Made by a program: the position numbers and the translations under genes. A model generated the notes under the pieces. It was given only the letters and a program-made list of their open reading frames with translations. It had not been told where the DNA came from and searched no databases. DNA of 64,000 bases from Plasmodium malariae (taxonomy: Eukaryota; Apicomplexa; Aconoidasida; Haemosporida; Plasmodiidae), in NCBI RefSeq assembly GCF_900090045.1, contig NW_021638313.1, forward strand, positions 62,001 to 126,000, given 5' to 3'. Shown here piece by piece: positions 13,742 through 25,800 of the stretch. The first letter of the stretch is position 1, and every line of letters begins with the position of its first letter.

Positions 13742-14880
13742 TCTTTTTTTTTTTTGGAACGTTTAGGAATATTATTGGATTTACAAAAAATTATTTTTTT
13801 TTTATTGCTTCTTATATAAATTTGTTGAAAATATTTACAAAAATATATTTAAAATTATATATGATTTTTTATACTTTATATTTATATTCTATTTATATAT
13901 CTTTATGCGCTTTTAAGTATAAAAGGACAATGCAAATACATATATATTTATATCGCTATCTTGTAGATAAACAGTTCTTATTTTTCTTAATTAAAAATAT
14001 TGTAAAATTAAACAATACTAATATGAAAGAAAAAATGTAATCTTTTATTATAGTAAAAAATCAGAATTATATTTTTTATTTAGGGATGTTCTAATTTATA
14101 TTGCATGGCCTAATGATAACATAGTTGAGAGTTTAACTTATAATTTTTGATATCTGAAATTAAATGTATTATAAGAAAATTTCCATTATATGTACATTTA
14201 TAATATTATAAATAATAAAAATATATTTTTTTCATTAATCGTATCCTAGATAAATATTTTGTTAACTAGAACTGTGAAGATGGAACCTTAAATTCAACAA
14301 CCGATATATTATTATCAGAAAATGAGAAAGAACAAATAATATATAATTAAAGATATATTATTTAAAATTGGATAAGATGATTCTGAAAATGAAAGTGATT
14401 ATACTGAATCGACTTATTGATGAAAAGATTAGTGTAATGTCAAACATAATTCAAATTTTACGGAAAATAAATTAATCAAGAAATGAGTGTTTATTATATG
14501 TTAGTCATTTGAGGTGATAAATATATTTTTGTTTTTGAAAAATAATTATATAGAGGATTTAATTCTATATATTAATATCGGAAATATACCAATATTACTC
14601 AGAAAAAAAGTATAGAATATTTAGCATGTATGGATATCTCTTTATTACTTACCTTGTAAGAATACTTTTGTTTATAATATTTTTGTTGCATTTTTTATTT
14701 CTTAATCCTTTAGTAAATTTATTGTTTGTTAAGGAATAAATTACGAAGAACAATATTTTACTCTAACGATAGAGGTACAACTACAATGAACTTAGTTACT
14801 TTATTTTGTAGTTTAATGACCATTTATGTACTTGTAAATTTTATAAAATACATAGTTGGTGTTTGAGAAAATTAGTTATA
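13667..14880 (+). pseudogene. Decayed two-exon signal/TM gene, copy P1
   Basis: Paralogous to 43790-44850. The hydrophobic first exon (13825-13896, LKIFTKIYLKLYM...) aligns with an exon starting with ATG in the other copy, but here that codon is TTG. A degenerate second exon follows (from about 14255), with readable pieces NCEDGTLNSTTDILLSENEK and DSENESDYTEST, several stops and a TAG at 14430-14432 shared with the other copy. The C-terminal part reads SEKKYRIFSMYGYLFITYLV with a TM segment (14599-14740), then a second hydrophobic segment (TLFCSLMTIYVLVNFIKYIV, about 14795-14855). This is the architecture of Plasmodium exported two-TM proteins. I do not recognise the family. Confidence 0.6.
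13717..13741. repeat. (TA)n tract
   Basis: About 12 TA units, lying inside the 5' part of relic P1. Prone to length variation; no function seen. Confidence 0.9.
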
Positions 14881-16440
14881 TCCTATTTACATTTCAAATA
14901 TTGTTTTTATAAATAATATTCTTCATACATCTAATGAAGTTTTTCTTTATACTTAATGGAATTATATTCTTAGCAACAGAAATCGTTTCATAATTATAAA
15001 TTTTTTCTTATGAGCACTGAATATTATATAAATATATATGGATACATAAAAGTAGAAAAAAATATATTAAATAGTTTTAACATTTTGCATGTTTATACAT
15101 TAGTTCTATTATAATAATGAATCATTTTCTGAGGTAATTTAATACTCTAATGAATTGTATATAAATATATATTTTTCTAAGCATATAAAAGTAAAATTGG
15201 TATTTCTCAATATTCATAATATACATATTTGCTTTATAAAAAAAAATGATACGTACAATATGTATCATGTGTATTTACATTGTGATATGTATGTGATCGT
15301 TTAAATTAATTTATAAAATTAGACTTAATATAACTTCTCTATCCTAGTGAATTAATTAATATTTTTAAAAATTATATAATTTTTTTTTTTTTATTGTTCT
15401 ATGTGATCACTTGAATGAACATTTAAAAACATATTTAATACATTAGTTTAATTTTCATTATATTACGTTGTTCTTCGTATATTAAAATCAAAAACATATC
15501 TGTTCTCGTGTTTATATGTATTTTTTATGTAAAAGTAAATATAGCAAGTCATATTTATAAAAAAACTATTATGTGAAATATATGTTTTATAACTTATTTG
15601 ATATAAAGATATTTTCAGTAGATATTTTTTTTTTGTGCGAGTATGAAATTATGAATACATTAGTATATAATTCTTTTTTAAAGTTTAAATTATTAATAGA
15701 AGATTATCGATTTAAGAATTCTTGAAAGATTATTTTTATTTAGAGTTTTAAAAATTTATACGATTACTTTTTATGTTATGTAATTTTTTGTGCTAAGAAC
15801 ATTTTTAAAAAATTAATTATATGTGAAACATATATTGATAAAAAAAAATTATATTGACTTTGCTATCGAATTAATTAAATAACTAAATTATATTAACTAT
15901 AATGTTTTTATGTAATATACCTTGTACAAAATTTCTCTATAAATATTTAATAATTTTTTATTATATTTCTTATAAATATGTATATAACATTAAAAAAGAA
16001 AAAGGTAATATAAAAAAGGTCGATGAATTTATAAACATTTCTTATAGACATAATAGTATAAATAATATTTAATTAAATACTATAACCTTCAATATTTATA
16101 TTAAGGAAGTAAATGATCAGTTCTTATATATCTTCCAAATATATACTTTTCTAGTAGTTCATATACTATAAATTTGATGTTATAAATACATTATAAATCA
16201 TAATATAAAGTGTATTATTATAAAAGAATTAACAAATATACGACGAAGAGAATAAAAAGAAAAGTTGTAATAAATGTTGTTTTCTTCATTTATTATTGTA
16301 TTATTAAATTTATTAATAATATTATGGGAATAACCAGTTTTTCCTTGATATATAAAATAAAAAGATATACAAATTAATAAGGATACATCAATTAAATGAG
16401 TTATACTTAATATACAGAATAACGTATTATGTATGCTCTC
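14881..16440. other. Intergenic, no gene found
   Basis: The P1/P2 paralogy continues to about 15.17 kb (TGAGGTAATTTAATACTCT at 15131 against TGAGGCAATTTAGTACTCT near 45247). Beyond that the sequence is AT-rich with homopolymers and forms the far upstream region of the fam-l gene at 16850. Confidence 0.5.
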
Positions 16441-16475
16441 TACATTCTATATTTTCTATATATTCCATACTTGGT
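16441..16475 (+). promoter_or_regulatory. Distal upstream motif, fam-l at 16850
   Basis: Contains TTCTATATTTTCTATATATT followed by CCATAC, 375-409 bases before the ATG. A similar TCTATA-rich segment lies at the same distance before the other four fam-l/fam-m genes. Candidate promoter element or transcription start region. Confidence 0.5.
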
Positions 16476-16780
16476 CATATTATGAAAACATATATATAAT
16501 TTTTTATTTTATTTTGTAAATTAAAAAAATTATTATTTAATTAATTTACTGTATTTAATAAATAACTTATATACACTGAATATTTATTGATGAATTATAT
16601 TTATAGTATATTTTATAATGTTACATTTTTATAAATAATATTAACATAACAATTTTAGATTATATTTTTGAAGTTATATTTCCCTTTCTCATTGTAAAAC
16701 AAATTGTAATTATACATTGTTTTTAATAATTTTATCAAAAAAAAAAAAAAAAAAATTAAATAAATAATAATAGGGTTCTA

Positions 16781-16791
16781 TATCATTAAAA
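16781..16791 (+). promoter_or_regulatory. Proximal TATCATTA motif, fam-l at 16850
   Basis: TATCATTAAAA starts 69 bases before the ATG. The same or nearly the same word (TATCATTAGAA) occurs 73-75 bases before the ATG of the other four genes. Possibly a 5' UTR or core promoter element. Confidence 0.5.
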
Positions 16792-16849
16792 TTATCTTAT
16801 TGTTAATTATATCATTTCTTCGTTTATTAGCGTATTAAATACTTATATT

Positions 16850-17860
16850 ATGGAACAAAAATTTAAGTCTTTAATATATAATAAAATTCCTACATTTATA
16901 TTTTTAACTTGGATATGTCATTCTTACATTTATATGGTTATAATAATGTCTTTTAAGTGTATATATATTATTTATTTTTTTCTATTTTTATTATTGTTAG
17001 TGTTTTGTTTTACTGAGAATTTATTCATTTGATTAAAAAATAATTTTTTTCTATTTTTTCAGAGTAGGCAAAGTAAATCATTGGTTGAATGCTACAACCA
17101 ACATAGAAGGTTATACGCAAAAAATTACCGTTTACTGGCAATATATAAGCAAGATAAGGATTCAAGTATTGTGTATTTAAAAAAAGAGATACCAAATCGA
17201 GTAAACAATATAAATGATATGTTTAATAATGAAAAATATTCCTTGGGAATAATTGAACAATTAAATGGGAGTTCACAAGGAAATAAAAGAAGACATCAAA
17301 AAGATATGAAAAATAAATCTTGTATATTTGAAACTAAAAAATATTCCCATTTAGAAAAAAAAATCTTCAAAGAACTTGATTATATAGATTTTCTCAAAAA
17401 CAACAAAACAATTAGTGGTAAAATTTACAAAAAAATAACACTTAAAAAATATGGATTACGAATTGCTTTACCTATAATACTATTTTTGTTGTTAATAACA
17501 GTATTAGTACTCGATTTGTCATGGGGCTTGTTGAAGAAAGAAAGTATATGGAAGGCAATAGGTTTAGGTAAAGAGCAATTAGAAGTATTGGAAGGCCCAT
17601 TATCGTTCATTTTAGAACCTTTGTCAAAGTTAGAATTTTTTAAGCACAATACACTTGGGGGAGCAACTGCTAGTTGTAGTTTGTGCGCTAGTGTTACATC
17701 TCCCGAATTAGTTAGTAAAACATGCATATTAGGACAGTTATTTGGACTTTTAATATATGTCATACCTTTCTTTATTTTAGGTGTCACAGTTATATCAGCG
17801 ATTTTTTTTTACCATAAAAAAGTTAAAAAATACGAAAAAATTAAGTTCAAGAAACAGTAA
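16850..17860 (+). CDS. fam-l exported protein, two exons
   Basis: Exon 1 is 16850-16936 (29 codons, MEQKFKSLIY... ending in a hydrophobic LTWICHSYIYM) and exon 2 is 17063-17860. Donor G/GTTATA and acceptor TTTTTTCAG give about 294 residues. The recessed hydrophobic N-terminus acts as the ER entry signal. RLLAI at residues 52-56 is a PEXEL-like export motif, not fully canonical because position 5 is Ile. The family block FETKKYSHLEKKIFKELDYI (residues ~118-137) precedes TM1 (162-185). A loop of about 70 residues with three cysteines follows, then TM2 (255-278) and a basic tail (HKKVKKYEKIKFKKQ). fam-l proteins are expected at the infected red cell or merozoite surface; published structure prediction relates fam-l/fam-m to the RH5 fold. 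Function unproven. Intact. Confidence 0.94.
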
Positions 17861-18702
17861 AACGAACAATAAGAAATATGTTTCATTTTATAAAAATTTT
17901 TTTAACATGAAATAATAGCTGTAAAATCATCATTCAATACTTCTTAAACATATCTATAATTATTCATTGTAAATATGAATTCATAGATGTAATCTGTGTG
18001 ATATACAACAACAAAAAAAACAGGATCTTCTATTTTTGTATACTTGAATTTTCAATGTTTTTTAATTTGAATTATAAATTATCTTTTGTGTTTAACTGTA
18101 TAATGTTTTTTCATATGTACATTATTGTATTTAAATAGAATTTTAAGAAAAGTATATTTATATATGTTATATTAATATATAACGGAATAATTCATGAAAA
18201 TTACTGATGTTTGATAATTTATACATGAATTATAATGTCATGATTTTTTTTTATAGTTTTATGTGCTAAGATGATTATTTTTGCGGTTATTAAGAAAGTA
18301 TATTATCAATTTCTTATTAATGATAAATGTCCTATTTTGTTTTGATGGAAATTTCTGAATATTATTTGTTGCAATTATTTGCATATATTTTTTTCTTTCA
18401 TTGATAAGAAACATATTATTATTCCATAAAATGTATTTTAATAATGACATATAATATAATTACTGTAAATAATTTTCTATGAACTTTTTTTTTGTATGAA
18501 CTAAATTTGAAAATATATGTATATATATTCTTATTAAATATCGATTATTTATAGTGATTTTCTAATTTATGGATATTATAACCTTGCAATTAAATTAAAA
18601 ATAAAATTAATTTATTATTTTATTATTGTGCTTAATTGTGGTATTAGTTTATTTTTGTGGAAATAAATTAAGTAGATATTGTATCTAAATTTTATAAATA
18701 AA

Positions 18703-18703
<1 letters not shown>

Positions 18704-18737
<34 letters not shown>
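18704..18737. repeat. (TA)17 tract
   Basis: Uninterrupted alternating TA of about 34 bases in intergenic DNA between the fam-l gene and relic X1. Confidence 0.9.
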
Positions 18738-18740
<3 letters not shown>

Positions 18741-19407
18741 TATTTTATACATTATTAAAAAATTATTCTAATGAATTAAAAATAATTATACATTTATAGA
18801 TAAGATGTATAAATCCTTCTTTTTGTATATCTGTAGTAGTATATTTCTAATAATACTTTATATATTTGTTAAAAGATAAATTATTATTAGAAGTTGTAAA
18901 AATAAATAGTTAGGTTTTATAATCTTATATCAATATGCAGGTATATGCGTATGTATTTTTGCTATTTTTTATGTTCTCAAATATATTATTAGCCAAGTTT
19001 ATTTTAAGAACATATAAAAAATATATAGATTATACAAAAAAATAGTAATTCTTTAACATATATAAAGCTCATTTTTTAAATTTAAAATAAGGTAATAATA
19101 CAAAAAAATTTTGTTATATATTATTAATATATAATTAATAATATTTAAATTTATTAAATAGGTATTAATAAGTTTTATCTTATAAAGTGATCCATTTGCT
19201 GTTAGAATGTTTAATTAAATTAGTGTAATATGTTCAGTTTTCCATTAATTTTTTTTTGGAAAGTAATTTTAATCTAAAAATTTCATTTATTATATTTGAT
19301 TTTCTATAAATAGATACGAAATTATTATTGTGATAGTAATATATATTTTAGTTACTATACATAGCAACTCATAAAAAGTGTTTATTAAATTAGGTTGGAA
19401 ATAGATA

Positions 19408-19429
19408 TTTTTTTTTTTTTTTTTTTTTT
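19408..19429. repeat. T22 homopolymer
   Basis: Run of 22 T, one of the two longest homopolymers in the window. Likely polymorphic in length. Confidence 0.9.
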
Positions 19430-21264
19430 AATATATGATGTATAAAAGTAAAATATTCTAAGAGAACTAATCTATCATATGCTAATTCTTCAATGTAAAA
19501 ACTTTTAAACATTAGATATGTATATACTTTTGCATTCGAAATTGGTAAAATATTTTAATATCATAAAAGATATTAAATTTTTTTATTTCTATATGTAATA
19601 TTATAATACTTGTTATATAAATTTTCATATATTCATGAGTATTTTAAAATGTATACTTCAAAAAATTTATTTATTTCATTTTTCACTTTAAATATCTATT
19701 CTTATAAAATGTTAACACAATTTCACTCGATACTTATATATTTTAAAAAGTCAATACTAGAAATGAAATTATACACTAGTAATTTAATAATGTTATTTAT
19801 TAAATAGATGTTAATATAAATTTTTAAGCTAAGTAGGGAAAAACAATTAAATTATCCTTTATTATTATTAATTAAAAATTATTGTTAAATGTATGGAGGA
19901 ATATATATGTTCTACATAATATGTACCATGTCATTATTGTTCTATTCCTTTTATAGATTCCTTGGATGTTAGTGAATACATAATATTTTAAATATAATAG
20001 TTAGAATATTATTGTGAGTCTAATTATTTATTAAGTAATGTAATATTTTTTTTGACTATGATTACAGTGCATGTGTTGTTTTCATGTGATATGAATCTTT
20101 AAAAAAAATACATGTTTACATTATATGAATAATGAAATAAGATAGTTAATATATTAAGTACATTTACTTTTGTTAGATATAATATATTAATCTACTTGTT
20201 AATTGTTTTATATTCACTTGAACTGTTTCTGAATATATGTAATATTTATTTTATATTTAAAAAATATTATAAAAAAAAAAAATATATATGTTAATTAAAA
20301 CTAGTTATTTTAGAATTAGTAAAAAAATATAATATGCAGAAGAAAAAAATATAAATAAACAAATATCATATTTATAGTTAATAAATTCCTGTATGGTTAG
20401 TTAAATATTCTCTGATATATCATTTAATATTAATATATTATTTTGTTTTGAATGATATATATTGCTGATATTCATATGGAATACTGTAATATGATCTCGA
20501 AAACAAATTTATAATAAATTAAAATAACCTAATTATTTCACTTAGTAAAACAATTAACTATTATGCAGTACAATAAAATAAGGAAATAGTAAAAAACATT
20601 TTTATTCTTTTATCATTATTAAATGCTTTTCTTTTATAGAACATTATGTTTTAGTGTAGATATTTGTTATAACTACAAAAATAAAATTATTTAACATTAT
20701 TACTTTTATCAGTTATAAAATAAGAATTTATCATTAATATCGTATTTATTTTTGTTTATTCATTATTTCATCTAACGTTTTATATAATAATTGCATTTAT
20801 TTTAACATTTTATTCATGCGACCTAAACCTACATTTTAGTGTTTGTACACCTCTCCTCCATATACAAATTTATATATTCTCCTTTGTTTTGAATTTTTAT
20901 GAATTTTTTACAAATATATACATGAATATATGAGAAATGAAGATATATTAATTGTGTAAATATATATTTAAAACGTTGTTCAATTTTGTATTTCCCCTTT
21001 TTATTTATCTTTTACACTTCTATGTGTTACCTTCCTTTTTTTCTGTATATATTTTCTTTTACCCTTGCATTTAATATTCGAAAAATTATAATTATAAAAC
21101 ATAAAATTTTTATATTTTAAGTAAATCACCATGTACAGTAATTTAAAAAAAAAGGGAAAAACTAGAATTAGTTTTTTGCTATTGTCACGAAGTTAGTGAT
21201 GAATGTATCGAACAATGAACAGTTATAAGAATTCTTGTATTTTATGTAATTATAATTATAAATT

Positions 21265-22977
21265 TTAATTTGCTTTCTGTTATTTTTATAGTATTATTTT
21301 TTATCTAAAAGATAAAAGATAGTGAACAAACAATTTTAGTAAAAAAGAAAATAGAGAATAGAGATCATAGCAATATGTAAAATGTAAAAATAGAAATAAG
21401 CAAATAATCAACATTACACTTTAATTTATTTAAGTTACATTTTTATCTATTGGGGGGACGTAATATTAGTAAAAGAATGTTATTCTAAAAAAAATGGCAA
21501 TGAAGAAAAAGAAATACGATAGCTAAGAGACCACGCAAAAGTAAAGTGGAACAAATGAAAACAGGAAATATAAAAAAAAAAAAATAAAATAAAGTACAAT
21601 TAAGTATGAAAACAAATATATAAGAGTAATATACATTTAAAAAATGTTTCTTATATTATTTCCCTGTGTGAAGGGACAATTAAAAAGAAATTCTTCTATA
21701 AAAAGAAGATGAATATAAATATAAATGTTTAATGGAAAGCATATATGAATAATAAAATTAGTAAAAGTAAATGTTTACAGCTCTCTTTTACTGCATTTTT
21801 TCTTGTCTTTGTCCGTGTACGAGGACTAAAAACTGCGAAAACAAATTTATAATTATGTACGTTATTCGAATATATGATTATAAAAAATAAAATCTATTTT
21901 ATTCGAAAAAATTTTATGTATCATATATGTTTCTACCTCATGTACATGTAACTGAGAATGCATTTATGTATATATATGCATGAAATAGATAGGATTATGT
22001 GTCCATTCATTTGTTTCCACATATGCACATTCCTAAATTTCATATTATGCATATTTATTTTTATACGTATAAAATACATTATATTATTTGATCATATTTT
22101 AAAGGTGATAAAGGAAGATTTTACTCCTGAATAAAGGACACATAATCAAATTAAAACAAACAAATGAAATAAAATGTATTTTATATGGAATGATTTATCT
22201 TTTCTCACTTACGATATGGTCTCATTATATTATTATTGTAACTGAGTTTAATAAATATATGTGTAAATTTTTTTTTATGTTATAGTCCCCATCAAAAGAA
22301 TACTTTTATAAAGGTGATAATGTGTACATAGATCGTTTAAAACAAAATAAATCGACTAATACATCTATGGTATGGATGTAATTTCATGTAGATAAATAAA
22401 TGAAATAGTTTGAGGATACAATTACGTGGATGTCCATGTATGTTCATTAGATAGCATTAATCGTGTGTGAATATTTATGTAAGCATATAAAACACACTTG
22501 CATATATATATATTTCTTTTTTTTAATGAACTATCTTTCCTTGTACGTGTTAGAATATTTATGTTGTCAAGTCATATATACATGTGAATGTGCATGTATA
22601 TATAAGCAAACTTTTGCATGTTGATATTTTTCTTTTCTTGTTTTTTAACACATTACCATATTATTTGCTCACATTTTAGATATATCTATATAAAAGTATA
22701 TGCAAATAGGATAGAAAGAGTCAAACTATAGAATACCAGTATATGACAAGAAAAAATATCACCAATGCATAATGTTCATTGAAAAAGATATTTCCCATAA
22801 GGATGATAATAAAGAAAAACATTATACGGAAATATATACGGCAACTAAACAGGGTTTAATTTATATTAATCAGATGCACAGTAAAATTGTCCAACAGAAT
22901 ATGTATTATATTACATTCAAATTACAAACGTACTTTTTATTAAATTTATCGAATATTCCTATTCAGAGTTTTAATTA
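21265..22977 (+). pseudogene. Unidentified multi-exon gene relic, copy X1
   Basis: Pieces align in order with 39690-41383. (1) A hydrophobic leader (21272-21307, LLSVIFIVLFFI) followed after a stop by KIKDSEQTILVKKKIENRD. (2) ILVKECYSKKNGNEEKEIR at 21463-21519. (3) A frameshifted segment at about 21600-21830 with EDEYKYKCLMESIYE. (4) An exon 22287-22370 with clean TATAG acceptor and GTATGG donor, reading KGDNVYIDRLKQNKSTNTSM. (5) A last exon from 22680, open from about 22719 to TAG or TAA near 22977 with YDKKKYHQCIMFIEKDISHK and IYTATKQGLIYINQ. Introns are longer and richer in TG/CA than elsewhere in the window. I do not recognise the family. A hydrophobic start followed by basic residues suggests a secreted or exported product. 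Stops and frameshifts make it a pseudogene. Confidence 0.6.
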
Positions 22978-23039
22978 GCACAATATTTGTAAGCATTGAG
23001 AAAACCAATACACATACCTAATGCAAATGATTATAGTGC

Positions 23040-23475
23040 AATGTTATAAAGAAAAAATATATAAGTTAAACTCCTTAATCATTTTTTTAGTAATAATTTC
23101 TTTAGAATTACCAATAAGTATATTTGGCCTTTTATATACAGTTTGCAATTGTTTTGGTAGTTCGCTTTTATCATGAAAATCTAGTATTTCTAAATTTGGA
23201 CATGTTAATGGTTATATACTATATTCTGCTTACTTATATTTTTTTACTCGAATTGATTCTTTTATTTCTTCAAGAACATCATCAAAGTAATTAATAGATG
23301 ATAACGAATAATGAGCATTTTCGGAATTATCTTTAAATATTAATGAACTACTTGAGTTTTGAAAATTATCTTAAAAATAATTTTTTAAATTAAATACTGT
23401 CTTCTGAGAATCTATATTTGTTTCCGTATATAATAATCTGTGTAACCTATATTTGATGTATTATTTATGTTGATT
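23040..23475 (-). pseudogene. Decayed exported-protein exon
   Basis: Minus-strand reading from about 23475: YIKYRLHRLLYTETNIDSQK, then FDDVLEEIKESIRVKKYK, CPNLEILDFHDKSELPKQLQ and YKRPNILIGNSKEIITKK. All share one frame with three in-frame stops. RLLYT near the start is PEXEL-like, as expected for the second exon of a Plasmodium exported protein. A possible acceptor (TTTACAG) lies just upstream on this strand. No first exon was found. Family not recognised. It sits tail-to-tail with relic X1. Confidence 0.5.
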
Positions 23476-25429
23476 TTTTATTCCATATTTTGTCAGAATT
23501 AGTTCACTGTAAATTAAAATAAATATATAATATTTATAATAATATCTGTATTTTTATATTAATATATTATTCATTTTAATATAAAAATGTAAGATTACAA
23601 AAAATGTATACAAATTATTGAATATAATAATTAACTTTATAGGAATATTGGAATATCCACATTAAAAAAGTAAAGAGGAAAATGTTATTTTTTTGTTCTA
23701 TTGTGATGAATGTATTTAAAATACTAAAACTTATGTGATGATAAAATTTTAAGGAATATATTTTTTTTTGAAAATATTCAATATAATATTTGATATAATT
23801 TTTTTTTATTTAAAAAAATTTTTAAATTTATATCTTTCTTAAATTAGTATTAACTATAAAATATATTCAACATAAAATTGAGAAATGATGCATTAAACAA
23901 AAATATTATACTAATTTTTCTATATAATAATATTTTTAATTAAAGTAATATAGATAAAAAAGGTTTAAGAAAAAACATTAAAAAGCGTATAACCAATTAT
24001 TACATAATAATTGCAACTAGGAATAATGTAAAAAATTTATTTCAAATATTTTGTATATACTTGTATATTTTTTGCATTAAATATAAATCTGCTTTCTTAA
24101 TTTATCTATGAAACTCAATAGGAAGATATAACTTTATAAGGCATGAAGTATACAAGTTATACTTTAAAAATATAGAACTTTTAAAGGATATGTTGATTAA
24201 AATAGTAAATAAAATTTTGCAGTCTCTTAAAGCATTACATATGACAAATATTTTAAAATAATTTGAAATAAGCATAACAATTAGAACAACAAAATGTGTT
24301 AAAATAAAAATGTTTTAATAAAATTTAATTTGCGTTTAGCATTATAAAATATTAACAACTTATATATTTCAACTAAAAATGCTTAATAGAATCTTAAGGA
24401 TAAAATATATGATATCTCAGTGAGTTAATTTAATTATATATTGATAAAACTTAAAATAAAGTTTTATTTTTTTAAACAATATGAAACAAAATTTTGTTAA
24501 AATCTTGTGATATTTATAGCCTTTTATATTATTGAATATAGAGGTATATTAAAGATATGATATAATATTAAAAATAAAAATTTGAAGTATAAAGTTTATT
24601 TTAAATTCTTACGATTAAGTAAGAAAATACAATTAAAAAAAAAAAAAAAAATTAATAAAAAGTAACAAATTTATATAAGAATGTTATAAAGAATAATATA
24701 TACATACTTAACTAACATTTTTATGATACACTAAATTGGAATTATATTATATTTTATATTGTGTAGTAAGAATAAAATTATAATAATACAGTAAAAAAGT
24801 TCAGAAAATGTATTTTAGAACAATAATAAAAAGATTATGAATTAAAAAATATAAATTAGCCTTATGATTAATATAGAAATTATTAGTTAACATTATTTAC
24901 ATGGTTATTATAATATTAATTTAAAAGTTAATGAATTTTTTTCTACGATAATTAATATTCTATAATTCACCTTTATAACTTGATATAGTATAAATATATT
25001 TGCGATTTATGAAATACATCTGCCTTATAAAGATTAAATATCAAATAATTCATATTATCATCTTCTATATATATTAGGTTTATAATTATCATACATTACT
25101 ATGTTTATATATCTTGTTTATATATATATAAATGTTGATGTACAGGTTGGTAAAAATTTTTTTTTTTGTATATTTAGATGATTCGTTATGTATAATATTA
25201 TTTATATTGGTACATTTAAAATATTTTTCTTATACTATATTATTATACATATATAATAAATTCATACATATTGTAATGTACTTTGTTTGTATAAAAAAAC
25301 TGAGGATAAAATGTGAAGACGTATATTAAAAAATTTCATTGGAATATCATTTACATTTAAAATTAATTTATAAATAACTTCATAATATATAAATTTAATA
25401 TTTTATGATTTTTTGTGTACTTTCTTTTA
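23476..25429. other. Intergenic, no gene found
   Basis: AT-rich, with A and T runs (for example A16 near 24635). A 65-codon frame at 25132-25329 starts with TTG, is almost wholly hydrophobic and AT-codon biased, and is regarded as chance, although the first exon of the fam-m relic downstream might have been in this area. Confidence 0.5.
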
Positions 25430-25800
25430 ATTAGTCAATATATATGTGTATTCATAAAGAATTTTTAATTTTTGAAAACAATAAAATTTTGAAATTATGG
25501 ATTTCTAGTTCCTATATTTTTTTTTTGTTGCTGTTGTTGTTGAGAAAATAAATAGCCTTATTATGAGGATTAAAGTATTTGGATAATATATTGTCTACAG
25601 AATATGGCATAGAACTACTTTTTCACAATTCTATAGAAAAGAATGACGAAACAGTTATACGCTATTTTCATATAATATTATGTAACTAATCTTTATTTTA
25701 TCTGATATAAATATATTGGATATTTATAAGATCATAAGAAATAATGAAAAATATACAAATCTTATGTTAATGCTTGAGAAAAAGGAACAATTTGGAATAC
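25430..25800 (+). pseudogene. fam-m pseudogene, 3' half
   Basis: Nucleotide alignment by eye with the fam-m genes at 28283 and 52398. AATAAAATTTTGAAATTATG at 25480 corresponds to the KIKFRxYG codons before TM1. Next comes a hydrophobic stretch (FFLLLLLL), then LDNILSTEYGIELLF and NDETVIRYFHI matching the inter-TM loop, and ILSDINILDIYKIIRNNEKY (about 25692-25754) matching TM2 and the NNEKYKKIK tail. Stops and shifts break the frame. The 3' flank to about 25990 also matches the fam-m 3' UTR (CTGTAATATTTTTAGTG, then AAATATTGTAAAT), which supports homology. Exon 1 and the PEXEL region were not found. Confidence 0.6.

Larger units (their letters stand above)
17861..21264. other. Intergenic, no gene found
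   Basis: The fam-l 3' UTR continues to about 18.1 kb. The rest is AT-rich with a long (TA)n and a T22 run. A 63-codon minus-strand frame at 18259-18450 is judged chance. From about 20.8 kb composition changes to TG-rich words such as GTACACCTCTCC, and CCTAAACCTA at 20822 resembles two telomere units. These mark the approach to relic X1. Confidence 0.5.

Noticed and set aside
17425..17787. 120-codon minus-strand frame within fam-l (and the equivalent at 36288-36656)
   Set aside because: Mirror of the conserved fam-l coding sequence; it recurs only because the sense strand is conserved.
21265..22977. Assigning X1/X2 to the CLAG (RhopH1) family because of exon number and subtelomeric position
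   Set aside because: None of the readable blocks resembles CLAG sequence as far as I know it; the identity is left open.
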